Part shown: piece by piece, positions 33,236 through 45,784 of the stretch
Position numbering within the stretch: position 1 is the first letter of the stretch
Layout: every line of letters starts with the position of its first letter
Origin: Paraescarpia echinospica
Lineage: Eukaryota > Annelida > Polychaeta > Sabellida > Siboglinidae
Assembly: GCA_020002185.1 (NCBI GenBank)
Contig: CM034544.1
Coordinates: 36,905,862 to 36,969,861, forward strand
Direction: 5' to 3'
DNA: 64,000 nucleotides
The notes under the pieces: generated by a model
The model's input: only the letters and a program-made list of their open reading frames with translations
The model's database searches: none
Told to the model about the DNA's origin: nothing
Translations under genes and position numbers: made by a program

Positions 33236-33345
33236 TTATATTAATAATTAATATATATGTATGTATATATATATATAATTATATTTATAATATATGATAA
33301 TTATATATTAATACCTATATATATATATATATATATTGGCGACAA
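33235..33345. repeat. (TA)n-rich tract
   Basis: Almost pure A/T with repeated TATATA and TAATTATA; strongly self-complementary. Confidence 0.9.
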
Positions 33346-33662
33346 AATAAAGTAATACAATTTTACATCTTAAAAATGCCTCTCTATTTTATATATTTGG
33401 CTTACTAATAAATTTGCCAGTGAACTTTAAGTTCCCCTTAAACAGAAATACAATAATGCAAAGTGCAGCTATTTACACAGTCGCAGACAATTACACGAAG
33501 GATTACTTTAAGATTAGTATTGCCCAGAGACTCTCGCGCACGCTTCTATCTATGGATCCAATGGCGTGTTGATTCTAGTTAATTCACTCTCCAGTCGTCT
33601 ACGTTCAACTGAAAATGTAGGTAAAAACGAGCTTTTTGGCCGACTGCTTGGAGTGATGCCAT

Positions 33663-33746
33663 ACACACGTGATCATTAGATATCTCACACGTGATCATTA
33701 TATATATATCACACGTGATCATTAGATATCTCACACGTGATCATTT
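33663..33746. repeat. Four tandem CACACGTGATCATTA units
   Basis: CACACGTGATCATTA recurs at about 33665, 33688, 33713 and 33735 (last unit truncated to CACACGTGATCATT), separated by GATATCT or TATATAT. Each unit holds an E-box (CACGTG) and a TGATCA palindrome. Confidence 0.9.
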
Positions 33747-33799
33747 CGTCGGTGCGCGCTAGGGAGTTAAACTATACCATGGCTGAAGAAATTGTTTAT

Positions 33800-34072
33800 T
33801 GTTGTTTTTAGTCAAAACTCATTTTCTGTTAGTTTTCTTATGTGTTTGTGACTAATCTTTTTGGGAAAATGGCATTCAAATGTGATGTTCTCACAGGGTA
33901 CCTTACAAGTGGCAGTTTTTCTTTATGTAGTATTTTTTATAAGTTTATTTGTTAATTTAATGCGACTTTCTGTTAGTTTTCTTAATTTGTTAGTGACTAA
34001 TACCTCATAACAATGACATTCAGATGGGATGTTCTGTCAAGGTACTTTCCAGATTGCAGTTTTTACTTACTC
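33800..34072. repeat. ~150-bp tandem duplication, diverged
   Basis: TTTCTGTTAGTTTTCTTA...GTGACTAAT, then a block ATGACATTCA/ATGGCATTCA, GATGTTCT, GGTAC, and GCAGTTTTT, occur in the same order at ~33823-33920 and ~33973-34063. Confidence 0.7.
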
Positions 34073-34139
34073 AATGTAATGAAAACGGAGTTCCTCATTA
34101 CATGTAATGTGTATTAGTAAGACATCCAATAAAACAACA

Positions 34140-34221
34140 TGGGACAGTCATTCACCGGGAAAACGGGTGTCAGGCAGGCTCATAGTCCGGGGGTACAAAG
34201 TGTGCTGCCCACCCCTGCGGA
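34140..34221 (-). mobile_element. Possible hAT transposon end
   Basis: On the minus strand the sequence CAGGGGTGGGCAGCACACTT begins at 34221. CAGNGGTGGGCA is the common 5' terminal motif of hAT elements. The partner end and an 8-bp duplication were not found, so this may be a fragment. Confidence 0.35.
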
Positions 34222-34992
34222 GAAAATAGTTCTGTTTGATGGAAAACGTTCCCCTGCATCAGTTTGAGGCTTTGTGTGAGATTTTTGGTGAACGTCAATG
34301 ATGGTGGAGATGGAGGCGTTTGGCGAACACGCAGTCGCAGATAGTGTCCGACCTTCATTGTTGTCCAGCGTTAATGATCCTTCACGAAGTAAGTTACCTT
34401 TAAAATGTTTTCTTCCTTAATCTGATATTACCGATTTCCTTTCTTTTCCGTTATTAGATCTGATAACTTCATAAACATGTTACTCGTACACAAGCGTCCC
34501 TACAAGATGACGGTGCTGTTTGGGTGATATTTCTCTGCTTATCCACACATATTGCCTCGCATAGTCGTCGGAACCAGGGGGATTGGGAGGCTGAACTCCC
34601 AATATTTTAGGTGAGAAGGTACATATCATGTTAGCCCCCCAGTATTTAGAGCCTCAAGGCTGTTTTTTCAAGAGCTTGCAATTGCAAAGTTTTTTGAGAG
34701 CCTCAGCCCCCAGTGCCTCGTCGTCATCTTGTTCGACCGGCGCAGCCCAGGCCACAGCGACCTTTTCCGTTTCGTTACACGGAATCGTAGTAATAATGGT
34801 ATCAGCAGAAAGTTAGCTAGAACAGTCCTGCTTTGTCTCATGTGCAGTCGTCGTCGATTTTGATGGTGATAATACTTCAGAGCATGTCTATACATTTTCT
34901 GCTATACCACTTGCGTTCGCTATCTCTGGTGTTTAGTATTTGAATGATTCATATAGGCCTACATTTTAAGTGATCATTTGGCAAACATTCAA

Positions 34993-35332
34993 TTGTGGAG
35001 CGCAGTGGTGCAAAGACTTGAGTTTCAGACTCTCGACCGTGAGAACCAGTGTTCGAAATCTGTGCTGCGGTGTCGAACCTTAGGCAAGTTCGTTCACTCT
35101 CCGTTGCACCAGTTCACTCAGCTGTATGAACGAGTACCTGGCTATACACAATGGTGGATATTTGTGTACGAATAGTCTTCGCGCATTAATTGCAGAGTGG
35201 CTGGATGCTTCCAAGAGAAGTCGAGATGAATTTCAAATGAACATGTCTGCCAGGGAGTAAAGTGTAAAGCGCTTTGAGCAGTCCTGAGGACTGGATACTT
35301 CGCTATATAAGAATTTACCTTTTTTATTGATC
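34993..35332 (+). mobile_element. tRNA-derived SINE, copy 2 (most complete)
   Basis: A tRNA-like head with GAGCGCAGTGG (A box) and GTGTTCGAAATC (B box) is followed by the shared body (CCAGTTCACTCAGCTGTATG, AACGAGTACCTGG) and a tail with AAAGCGCTTTGAGCAGTCC and CTATATAAGAATTT. The tail resembles 3' ends of LINEs, as expected for a SINE mobilised by a partner LINE; the partner was not identified here. Confidence 0.85.
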
Positions 35333-35344
35333 AAACAATAATTC

Positions 35345-35950
35345 GGTCGTGTTAAACTTTTAAAACAAGTTTGGCTTGCAGTATACCTTCAACAGTGTTA
35401 GTATTAGTAACATTATATTACTAAAGACTCATAACTGCGGAACATAGAAGGCTCATTTCAGCGATGAGTTTAATATCGTAAAAGGTAGTCAACAAGAGCT
35501 CCACTTAATACAGTTTTTTTCATATCACATTCATACGAAACGATGCCTTATTCTATGCTGTATCTTGATGCGATCAGGTCTGTTTGCGGTCAGATGCAGT
35601 TTAGTAAAAACAAAATACTGTACCGCCATGTTAATTGATATACAGTTTGGTAACAACAAAATACTATATCGCCATGTGAATTGAGAACTTGTGAAGATAG
35701 AAATACCAATATTGTGTTCCGTAGTGCAGCTGAAATCTCACAATTAATGGGTCCACTATATCTCGGTTTGTCTACGACACTACAGCAAATAAACAGTGAT
35801 CCTTTAAGCTTTAACTTTGCCAATAATGTTAAAAACGGTAATATACGTGAATTGACGCCATCTGCTAGATTAGACATTCCCGCATACTGTTGTGACATTA
35901 AAAACCTTCCCTTATATTTTTGTCATAAAGAAAACATTTGCCGCTAGCTA
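35345..35950. other. No recognised gene
   Basis: Overlapping frames of ~90-100 codons on both strands at 35.59-35.95 kb lack recognisable motifs. A short direct repeat (TAACAACAAAATACT.TA.CGCCATG and TAAAAACAAAATACTGTACCGCCATG) lies at 35.60-35.68 kb. Confidence 0.35.
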
Positions 35951-36020
35951 AATGTTCAGCATCCATTTTTCATGGATGGACGAACGTTTTATAGGCAGCA
36001 GGTCACATGATGGATAGGTC
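35951..36020. repeat. Dispersed repeat shared with 7.90-7.98 kb
   Basis: Second copy of the TTCAGCATCCATTTTT...CAGGTCACATGA repeat described at 7903. Confidence 0.6.
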
Positions 36021-36379
36021 AATTGACTACGAAGCAATTAGTTGTTTACGTCATGACCCAATCACATTGGAGCGTGGTGTGATGACGGAACCATTGTCTA
36101 CTGCCAACGTTCGGAGATAGAGGCACGGTTGCTTATTCGCTTATTTAATCACCAGTCAGGATCACCATTCTTCAAACGGTTATCCGTTATGTCTGTATTA
36201 ATATATGTGTCACAAATCGTAATATGTTTTTTAATATGTCACGACAGCAATCAATTGGATCTCGAGTGCGTTACCTGAGAGCGAAACAAAAAATAGATTT
36301 GTTATTTGCCATGGCGTCCTACATAGTTACGGCTGTGGGACATACGCAATAATTGTTCAGTTTAAACAGAATCCACGTG

Positions 36380-36665
36380 ATATGTACGGTGTGTATGATG
36401 TGTATGTATTTATGTATGTGTGCGTATGTGCGTGTATGCGTGTGCGCGTGTGCGCGTGTGTGCGTGTGTGCGTGTGTGCGTGTGTGCGTGTGTGCGTGTG
36501 TGCGTGTGCGCGTGTGCGCGTGTGCGCGTGTGCGCGTGTGCGCGTGCGCGCGTGTGCGCATGTGCGTATATATGTAAGTATGTGTGTAAGTGTGTAGTTA
36601 TGTATGTATGAATGTATGTATGTTTGTATGTATGTATGCATGTATGCAAACATGTATGTATGTAT
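36380..36665. repeat. (GTGC)/(TATG) microsatellite block
   Basis: A GTGTGCGTGTGCGTG stretch (~36400-36570) grades into (TATG)n (~36590-36665). Frames through it are artefacts. Confidence 0.95.
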
Positions 36666-36669
36666 GAAT

Positions 36670-37075
36670 ATACGACATGATACTTAATATCCATAACTTC
36701 ATTATTTCAAGGGTTTAAGAGGCTACTGATTATATTTTTATATATTTTGTCTGCATGCTACTAAACAGTCGTGAGATCATTGTTCTGAATGACGGGTCGT
36801 CTCTACGTGCTACTGTAGAGACGACACCCGCAACTCGTCCTTCTCCCGAGGGCTATGTCCAAATGTCATCAGTTGCAGACAGCTGTTTCTTGTTGCACGC
36901 CTGATCCACTCACAGGCCTTGTGGATTCACGCGATATGTCGTCTTGTCAAACGTCCTGTATATGTTGCAGTTATTTATCAGCTGGTGGCCTTTACGATGT
37001 CTTCAGTCCAGTAACGTTATAAAGGTTGATTTATAGTCACGTTGTTTATGGTCACCATGCACACGCATACAGGCA
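36670..37075. other. No recognised gene
   Basis: Contains a short inverted repeat (TCGTCTCTACG...GTAGAGACGAC, 36797-36826). No exon recognised. Confidence 0.4.
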
Positions 37076-37076
37076 T

Positions 37077-37480
<404 letters not shown>

Positions 37481-37960
37481 GAACGAAATGCCGCTGTGTT
37501 TCTGTTCTTCATTCGTGGGAAGCGGTCTTCTTGGAAGCTTATAAATTGTACGGTACACATGACGAGAAATGACAATCCAACTATTTGCTTAACAGATCCT
37601 CAAAGAAAACCCATTGCAAAAATCGACTTTTCGAGGAAAATTTAATAAACGTTTGCTGATTAAGACGACTTATCTGGCGTGCGCACTAATTTATTGATCG
37701 ATACACAGCGAGTTTCTGGGAAAACATGTTACGTCAGGCAGACATTGGTGAGTGCAGATCAGACAGTTACGTGTATCTGATTGTAACCACCGATTGGCTT
37801 GTGTCGAGTCAGATGCAGCAATTCGTTCGAGATACTCGCAGAATACCAAATTCTCTAGGGCAACCAGATGCTGTTCGTGAATTTGCACCAGGAGAAAAAC
37901 TCCTCAAAGGGATGGAAATCATAACCCCAGTACGTGTGTGGAAATAACAACAGGCAAAAA
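37481..37960. other. No recognised gene
   Basis: A plus-strand frame of 73 codons (37726-37947) and an overlapping minus-strand one of 65 lack recognisable motifs and good splice sites; not called. Confidence 0.35.
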
Positions 37961-37967
37961 TATTCAC

Positions 37968-38112
37968 GCACACAAACATACATACATACATACATACGTG
38001 CATACGTGCAAACATGCAAACATGCATACATACACACATACATACATAAATACGTACGTACGCACGCACGCACGCGCACGCACACACACACATACATACA
38101 TCCATACATCAA
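37968..38112. repeat. (CATA)n / (CGCA)n microsatellite
   Basis: CATACATA runs with GTGC and CGCACGCA interruptions. Confidence 0.95.
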
Positions 38113-39040
38113 TATGTATTAAACCAAGGTATAATCACCATCACCATGAACAATGAATGTAACACAAAAAAACGGCTAGTGGTGAAGTAATTGATGAAGT
38201 AGGCAGTGGATACGCAATACAGCAACACAGTTCACCAACGCTCTGCCCTATCCTCGCAAACATGCAACAAAGTATACTATGTGAAGAAGACACAAATACG
38301 AAGAACTCTTAAATTGCCAACCTTCAGTGTCCACCGTTGAAAGTATATTGTGGTACGGAGCAGATACTTCGACTAGGCAAGTGCCGTTGGAAGGTTTTGG
38401 TGAAGCTCAGAACCAACAGTCACCATGTTCTGACGCCTATGCAGAGTGATAAATGTCTTTTTAATGTATCAGGATTATGATGTGATCACGTGAGAAAAAA
38501 AAACTTATTTGCCGGAGCAACGCGTGTCATTTTGTGTTGCAGTAACATGTCAAGACACTTTGTAGCTTCTTTCTAAACTTGTTTCACTTTGCAGTGAATG
38601 TAGCTCGCGTTTTGACAACATGCATTAACATCAATATTATGGCAATTTATTTTGAGAAAATTCCTCGTTTCCTAGTTTATGTCTAGGCCAACTCCTTCCA
38701 TATTCCATAGATATTGTTGTCTTGATTGGCTCAGAGCGCTACTTGAAAAAATATTGGCACCTTGTGAACATGCACTCATAAACGTTGCACGGGGAAATGC
38801 ATTTAAGTTATGTCACTAGGAGCACTATGCGAAGAGCACTAGCACTATGCCAGTATTGAATTACGTCCCTCATGACTGTTGTTTATAGTGTGCAATGATG
38901 CGTGTCCATTCGTCATATTATTACGCCCACTTTAAGTATGTTGAAGTGGCTGTGCGTGGGTCATCAGAGACAAACCGAACAGGACAATGTTAACTCCTTC
39001 AGACGACCGAGAAAGTCATAGTATGCTATACCTCGATATG
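38113..39040. other. No recognised gene
   Basis: No convincing exon, repeat or RNA gene seen. Confidence 0.35.
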
Positions 39041-39045
39041 TATCC

Positions 39046-39192
39046 AGTCCAGATTTGCACATTTGAATGAACTTTATCCGGATTTACACCTCTGAACGTA
39101 TTTTCCCCAGATTTACACATTTAAATAGATTTTGTCTAGATTTACACTTCTGAATGGATTTTGTCCAGGTTTATGGTGCTATATGAACGTAT
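39046..39192. repeat. ~30-bp tandem repeat, four to five units
   Basis: CCAGATTTACACATTTGAAT-like units with TTTTGTC spacers recur at about 39047, 39077, 39107, 39136 and 39166 with considerable divergence. Confidence 0.75.
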
Positions 39193-39299
39193 TTATTACT
39201 ACTACTAACACATACAAAGCTATCGGAATACGGCAAAACATATTTTCCGTATTTTCTTTTTAAAATACATAATTTCAGCTGACGTGTCTGGCCTTAACG

Positions 39300-39960
39300 C
39301 AACTTCTGCAACCATGATGTTTCACAAACCTTGTGCGCGCTGCTCCTAGCCCTGAAGCGTGGCACCTTGCACGGAAGACAGTCCCGCGGGCATGCGCAAC
39401 GTGCCACTTAATTGGCTATTTATATTCCCCGCAGCGCCCCTAGGGACTGGCGGCTGTTAGCTAAGCGCCGGCGCATCTCGACTCGGCAACTTTGTTCCGC
39501 CGCTGCGCATGCATCAATAGAATGTGTCGATCTAGCCCAAGAACGCTAATCGAGGTCCGAGATTACTCCATGTCAAATTGTGTCAGCGTGGAAGCGGCCA
39601 CTTGACTTGCGGGCGGTTCCCTATGATATCGATTCTTCGCGGCCATGCCGTCCGCTAGAGACGCCGCCCAGGTTAGATCAGTATTAGATTGATTAATTAC
39701 GCCGGTAGACTGCGTGCGGTGTACAACGGGAAATGCCGTCTGACGACAGAAAGTTCGGTCTGTAGCGAAATTCGAACGCGATCGTCGTCTCTCAGAAATG
39801 CCCAACTGACATCGCCGAGAAACCGCGACGGGAGCTCGGAGCAGCTAGAGTGAACTGTTACCGGCACGTGCGTTGCTAGGCAACGACGCTTTTTAACCAA
39901 CGCCATTAGGATGGCGTAACAACGATTGTGAATTTCGAACCGCTAAGAGGTAAGGTCGCT
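39300..39960. promoter_or_regulatory. CpG-rich promoter-like block with NRF1 and RFX motifs
   Basis: This ~650-bp patch is clearly richer in CpG than its surroundings. It holds two NRF1-type sites (GCATGCGC at 39390-39397 and TGCGCATGCA at 39504-39513) and a perfect RFX X-box, GTTGCTAGGCAAC, at 39872-39884. A minus-strand ATG lies 20 bases beyond the X-box (39906), opening a 69-codon frame that I do not recognise. Such motif combinations mark housekeeping or ciliary gene promoters in animals; the gene it would drive was not identified. Confidence 0.4.
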
Positions 39961-40374
39961 GAACTAACTACTGCAGTTGAACGGACATAATCTGATGCGG
40001 AAGGCTAATATCGCTAATTTTTATGATATGTGTTTTTGTCATGGGTGTTTCTGTGTACTTGCATGAACACACATGCTTGCTCGTTGTCAGTTCTGGTAAA
40101 TATAGGTAACTTCAGCTTGAGAATCGTGATACCTCCTAGAAAATACGAGTGTCTTTAACAGTTCACAGGATATATTACTTGAAATGTACCATGCAATTTT
40201 GAAAAATATTGTTATTATGACTACTGCGGAATTTTTTTTCATCGTCGCTGTCGTCAACGACATTGTCAACACATCCGACGTCACTATTGTTACCGCCATC
40301 CTGACTGGCCGTTAATATTTTGCAAATAGTAGGCCTATTAGTGATGCCACCAATGAAGATCATAAATTGAGATG

Positions 40375-40615
40375 GTTGTGTGTGTGTGGGTGTATGTGAG
40401 TGTGCGTGAGTGTGCGTGAGTGTGAGTGAGTGTGAGGGTGTGTGAGTGTGTATGAGTGTATGTGCTCGCGCGTGTGAGAGAGAGAGGAAGAGAGAGAGAG
40501 AAAGAGAGAGAGAGAATGCTTGTCTGCGAGTGTGTTTGTATGTATGCATGTTTGTATGTATGTATGTATGTATGTATGTATGTATGTATGTATGTATGTA
40601 TGCATATATATATAT
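40375..40615. repeat. (GTGTGA)/(AG)/(TATG) microsatellite block
   Basis: GTGTGAGTGTGCGTGAG-type sequence, then (AG)n at ~40475-40515, then (TATG)n at ~40545-40605. Confidence 0.95.
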
Positions 40616-40619
40616 GTAT

Positions 40620-42025
40620 ATCCAAAATATAACCTAATATACCCCTATGCAACATAGATAGTGCCAGTATCTCCGTCAAGTAAACACACTAACGTACACT
40701 AACGGAGGAGAATAATTGTGAACGACTTTCTTGGGTCAGTTCTCCGGATGACAGTGACGACTATTTAATGATGACCATCGTCATAATGACGAAGATAACC
40801 ATATTTGTAGAATAACGTATTATGTGTCCAGTGATGATTACTCAGCAAATAAACTGCTGGCATCAACAGGCAATGACATTTTAAAATGGAAACGACGTCA
40901 AATATGACAAGGACAAAACACAAAATTCCACATGGTGCAAGTGTGCGTCAGAGTGAAAGAATATATATTTATTTTGATCGCGTGATTTGTTAAAATTCTC
41001 GGTGAAGTAGAAGATTCCTTTTCGCATCTCCTGGCTCTTGGTCGATCTACACTGGACCCCAAAGGCTCTTCGTGCGACATTTGTCGACAACTTCCTTTAC
41101 ATGATCAAATATATCTTGAATAGACAATGCGTGAGAAGCGAATAATTCAATAATCGCTCCCTTATCGATTGGTCTGTTACTTCCGTCGAAGCGCGGCGTC
41201 TGCTGGCTCGCAGATAAATTGTCCTGTCGGCCCATGTGCGGCTGACCACATACTGAAGAGATATCGGGCTCTCGAAGCGAGAACATCGTCAGTCAGTCTG
41301 CCGGGTGGTCGGATCTTGCGCGTGATGCTCCTTTGAGGTAGGTTGCCCTCTGGGCAGACGTTCGCACATATATTGACCACGGATGAAGTATAGAGTAGAT
41401 GTAGAGTGATAATCTGGATCATACATGCTTGTCGGTGTTTGCTTAAGAGTAGCATTCTCATGTGAATCGAAACAAGAAATTCAAGTAACTACTAGGATAA
41501 GACCACATTATACGTTAACAATGGCGGCCATTTTCTTGAAAATTTCACAGCATATTTAACCCCCATTGTCACAAGCGCTGTGGAAAATTCGTGAATTCTC
41601 ATATCTCGTTTTTCAGAAAAATTCACCCAAACCTGATACCCCTCAATTTCGCCCCAATCTGGTGACGGATTTTGAAATATTGGTGCGTTCCGCAAAATAT
41701 CCACTGTACGAATACGCGAGCGACCAGCGTATATTTATTGTTACCTCGTGAAAGATCTAATGCAGTAGTACATTCAGTATTCACGGAACCAACATGACCC
41801 ATGTCATAGTGCTCGAAAAAACACATCACGCCAAAACTGTATTTTCAAGAGCACACTTTCAGAGGGTAAAGACGGACGAATCCTTAATGAGGTTTTACCC
41901 CTGCTACGACATTTGCTTGTGTTGTACGGCTTCACCACATGGTAGTATGCATATATCCGCATATGTAGCCAGCCATCTTATCAACATCCAACCGCCCCTC
42001 CAACGACCAAAACAACCATCATTCC
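40620..42025. other. No recognised gene; one weak minus-strand frame
   Basis: On the minus strand, 41286-41047 is a 79-codon frame (start MFSLREPDISSVCG, end RTKSLWGPV) with a normal amino-acid mix and an amphipathic C-terminal half. There is no recognisable domain, no clear splice sites and no conservation evidence, so it is only a candidate. Confidence 0.2.
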
Positions 42026-42029
42026 GTCT

Positions 42030-42365
42030 TCCTCGCATTTGTTCTTATTTTCTTTCTTTTTCCTTATTTCTTTCTACCTTTCTTCCTGTCTTTATCTCTT
42101 CCTTTCTACCTTTCGTTCTTTCGGTTTTCTTTGTGATATTTCCTCCTTTCGTCCATCCGTCTTCATTTATTTCCAAATTGCTTTCCTTCTACATTCCTCC
42201 CTTCCCCCTGCCTCCTTTCTTCCATTTCCCCTCCCCTGGTTTCCCCTCCTGTCCTCTTTCATTCCTGTGTTCCTCCATTCTTCCTGTCCTCTCTCCCTCC
42301 CGCCGTTCCTTCTCCTTCCTCCATTCACCCACCCCCGTCCTCTTCTCCCTTCCTTCGTCGTTGTC
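42030..42365. repeat. Polypyrimidine-rich tract
   Basis: About 330 bases almost entirely C/T on the plus strand (TTTCTTTCTACC, CCTTCC and so on) with scattered purines. The long frame through it (many Phe/Leu/Ser/Pro) is an artefact. Confidence 0.85.
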
Positions 42366-42895
42366 CCAGCGTAGTTGAGTTCACGACATTCTTACAAAAA
42401 CAACACCCGTTCTGTTCTCCTAAACATAAATGTCCGTTGTGTGAGCCGATCAATCTATGAAGTCCTCTGCCCACTGCGTTCGTAGGTGTCTCTCTTGCAC
42501 ACCTCTCTGTTTCCTTGCCCTGTGATATGTAACATGCATTCCTTCCATCATACACCATGGCCAAACCCAACCAAGAACAAGTAGAAGGTTTATATTTAGC
42601 AAAGGTGGGTCACTATCTCACTTGTATATTGCTGTATGTGATGTACAGTATATCATTTGCAATCATCTTTGGATAGTATTAACTTCAATTTCACATACAC
42701 CAATGCATGTTGTCGGTGAATACGTTTAAGTACATTGTGCGACCAAGCAAACTGCGTTGATATTTTCGTAGCCAATCTTATCTCTTTTAGAAGAGAATCT
42801 CTTGCGGCCAAGCACATGTTGGTGGTTTTACCACATTTAGAATAATGATCTTTTAGAGAGGACAGTGCTGAACGGTCAATCACTACATACAGATT
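42366..42895. other. No recognised gene
   Basis: Single-copy-looking DNA. The right end carries the first degenerate TTTTAGAGAG motifs of the following repeat family. Confidence 0.35.
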
Positions 42896-42899
42896 TGTT

Positions 42900-43581
42900 G
42901 TAAATTACCATACAGAGAGTAAATCTCGAGTTGGCCTGCGTACGGAGTTAAGGATGTAACACATCCAAAACTTGTAAATAATTGAGCGGTCAATCACATG
43001 GAATTAACCACATGGTCTTACAGATAAGTTAATCTCTAGCGGCCTACACAAGGAGACAAACTGATACTATAATATTATCTTATAGAGAGGTATATCTCTA
43101 GCAGCTTAACACATGGGAATAAACATACACTAGATTATCTTGTATATATGTTTATCTCTCGCGGCTAAACAATAAGAAAAACGGATACTAGATTATACTG
43201 TACTTATATCTATTTGGAGCGGCCTGACGATAGGCGATAAACATGCATTATTTTATAGAGAGGTCTGTAGCAGCTTAACACATGGAGATAAACGGATACT
43301 AGATTATCTTGTAGATAGCTAAATCTCCAGCGGCCTAAACATAGAGATATAAGGGTACTAAATTATTTTGTAGAGAGGTATACATCTCTAGCGGCCTGAC
43401 ATATGGAAATAAACGTATATAGATTATCTTGTAGAGAGGTATATCTCTAGCAGCTTAATACATGGGGTTAAACGGTTACTAGATTATCTTATATATGTAC
43501 GTTTTTCTTCATGTGCTGGCCACCAGAGATATATTTATCTACAAGATAATCTAGAATCCGTTTATCTCCATGTGTTAGGTC

Positions 43582-43629
<48 letters not shown>

Positions 43630-43835
43630 ACGGATACTAGATTATTTTATAGAGAGGTCTATCTCTAGCGATATATATATGGAGATAAACGGTTATTAGA
43701 TTATCTTGTAGAGAAATATATCTCTGGCGGCCAGGCAAATGAAAAGAAACGTACACTGAATGATCATGTAGAGATGTCAATCCGTAGCAGCTTAACACAG
43801 AGATTAACGGATAATAGATTATACTGAAGCTACGA
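42900..43835. repeat. Degenerate ~62-bp tandem repeat, about 14 units, one inverted
   Basis: Units contain GATTATCTTGTAGAGAGG, TATATCTCTAGCGGCCTAA and CATGGAGATAAACGGATACTA. One unit at about 43510-43582 is in the opposite orientation (ACAAGATAATCTAGAATCCG, then TTTATCTCCATGTGTTAGG). It is followed by a (TA)n run at 43586-43624. Non-coding. Confidence 0.85.
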
Positions 43836-43845
43836 AACTGTCCCG

Positions 43846-43848
43846 CGC

Positions 43849-43903
<55 letters not shown>

Positions 43904-43925
43904 TGTGTGTGTGCGCGCGCGCGCA
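43846..43925. repeat. (GT)n microsatellite with CG ends
   Basis: (GT)n flanked by CGCGCG on both sides; Z-DNA-prone. Confidence 0.97.
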
Positions 43926-43929
43926 TGAA

Positions 43930-45190
43930 GCATGTTACTTTACTGTAAATGTTTATTCCATCTCAGAATGCAATATCAAGTATGAGTACATTTGTCAAAA
44001 CACTTGTAAATGCATTCAGGTACACGTTACTATTATTTATATTTTTAAACACTTTCACGTAATACAATCTATAATATTAGTTTTATATTATGTATGCTAA
44101 CCATAATAACTAATAATGTTGTTTCCCTCGGAAATTTGAATATAATTGAATTAGTAGTCGAAGTCTTTCATAAAACAACAGCGCCGAAACGACCAATATT
44201 CGTCCGTACTTGTCGCGTCGGCAAAGATACCACTTCGGCGACGATGCAATTTCAGCGAATTCGTTTTCAAAATGCCATCAGTGCGACCGAATTGTTCCGC
44301 CTATGCCACCAAAGTTTGCCGCCTAGCCGAAGCTTCCTAAATGCAAAAACGAACAACGAAAAACGAGTGGCGCTGCAGTCGTATTTCGTTTTTCGATCCG
44401 ATGCAGTGAAAACAAAAAACGGTTTGTTTTATTGCTATTTTGTTTTTCTAACATGTATTAGAAATACCGAGAAGAGTAAATTGTATTCATTTTTCGTTTT
44501 TCGTACATCAAATATGAAACCGAAAAACTAACATTGTTTGCTTTTTTCCTTTTTCGTTCGCAAATTTCAAAACGAAAAAAGAAAAGACGGTACACGGACC
44601 AAATACACACAATAAAACGTAATCAAGTTGACGCGGGTTTTTTTCTACAATGAACTATTCGCTTAAGCGGCCTCAGTGTTGAACGTGTACGATACTGAAT
44701 TTCATTCGGTTTTCTCTGTTGGCAACGTAGCAATGGTATACTTTTGATAGGCCGGGCTTGGCGATAGTTGTTAAATAAACATTAAAACGCCAATCGTTGG
44801 CGATTTCTGAAGAGCAGGCCACAGTCCGCTAAAGCCATTAGAAATGTATAATCTAATTAATGCACGATGACTTGAGAAGGTGAACTCATATGGATGAATG
44901 GTTCGCAAAAGCGATGCTCTTTTCCGTCCGCTCTTTAGTGTTGACCTTCTTTTATTCAGCGATGCGGAACGGCAGGAGACTGACATTTACGCAGAGACAT
45001 GAACCAGCAAAAACGGATATGACACGCGCAACATTAATCTATCAAGATCAAAGTCATCAATATACATTTTTGTGAATCTAGTTTTTAATACTCATTTCGT
45101 AATAACATAGCAATAAGTGTAGCAATTGCGTTTATTTTATTATAAATGTTTAATCCATAAATGTTTAGACACGAGTAAAAATAATCCTTA
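43930..45190. other. No recognised gene
   Basis: A 145-codon plus-strand frame (44094-44531) has an odd composition in its second half, made from repeated TTTTTCGTTTTTCG and AAAACGAAAAA motifs. It is more likely repeat-derived than a gene. Confidence 0.3.
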
Positions 45191-45204
45191 TGACCTAATA
45201 GGAC

Positions 45205-45426
45205 ATGTATACATACATACATACATACATACATGCATGCATGCATGCATGTATGCTTACATATATACATAATACATAGATACATACATACATACATACA
45301 TACATACATACATGCATACATGCATACGTACATACGTACATACGTACATACCTAAATACGTACATATATATTACATATATATATGTATATATATATATAT
45401 ATATAAAGAGAGAGAGGGAGAGAGAA

Positions 45427-45507
<81 letters not shown>

Positions 45508-45510
45508 AAC
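45205..45510. repeat. (CATA)n then (AG)n microsatellites
   Basis: CATACATA/CATGCATG (45207-45360), TATATA (45365-45405), then about 47 AG dinucleotides to ~45506. Confidence 0.97.
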
Positions 45511-45597
45511 AAAGACAGACAGTCAGACAGATAGACATACTGACAGATAGGCAGACAAACAAACATACATATACAGAGACATAGAAAGAGACACTGA

Positions 45598-45609
45598 GGC
45601 AGAGGGAAA

Positions 45610-45654
<45 letters not shown>

Positions 45655-45743
45655 AGGGAGAGGGGGGAGGGAGCACAAACCTAACAGTTATTATAATTGG
45701 ACTTGTCATCAGTATAAAACATATACATGCATGCAGAGGGAAA

Positions 45744-45784
<41 letters not shown>

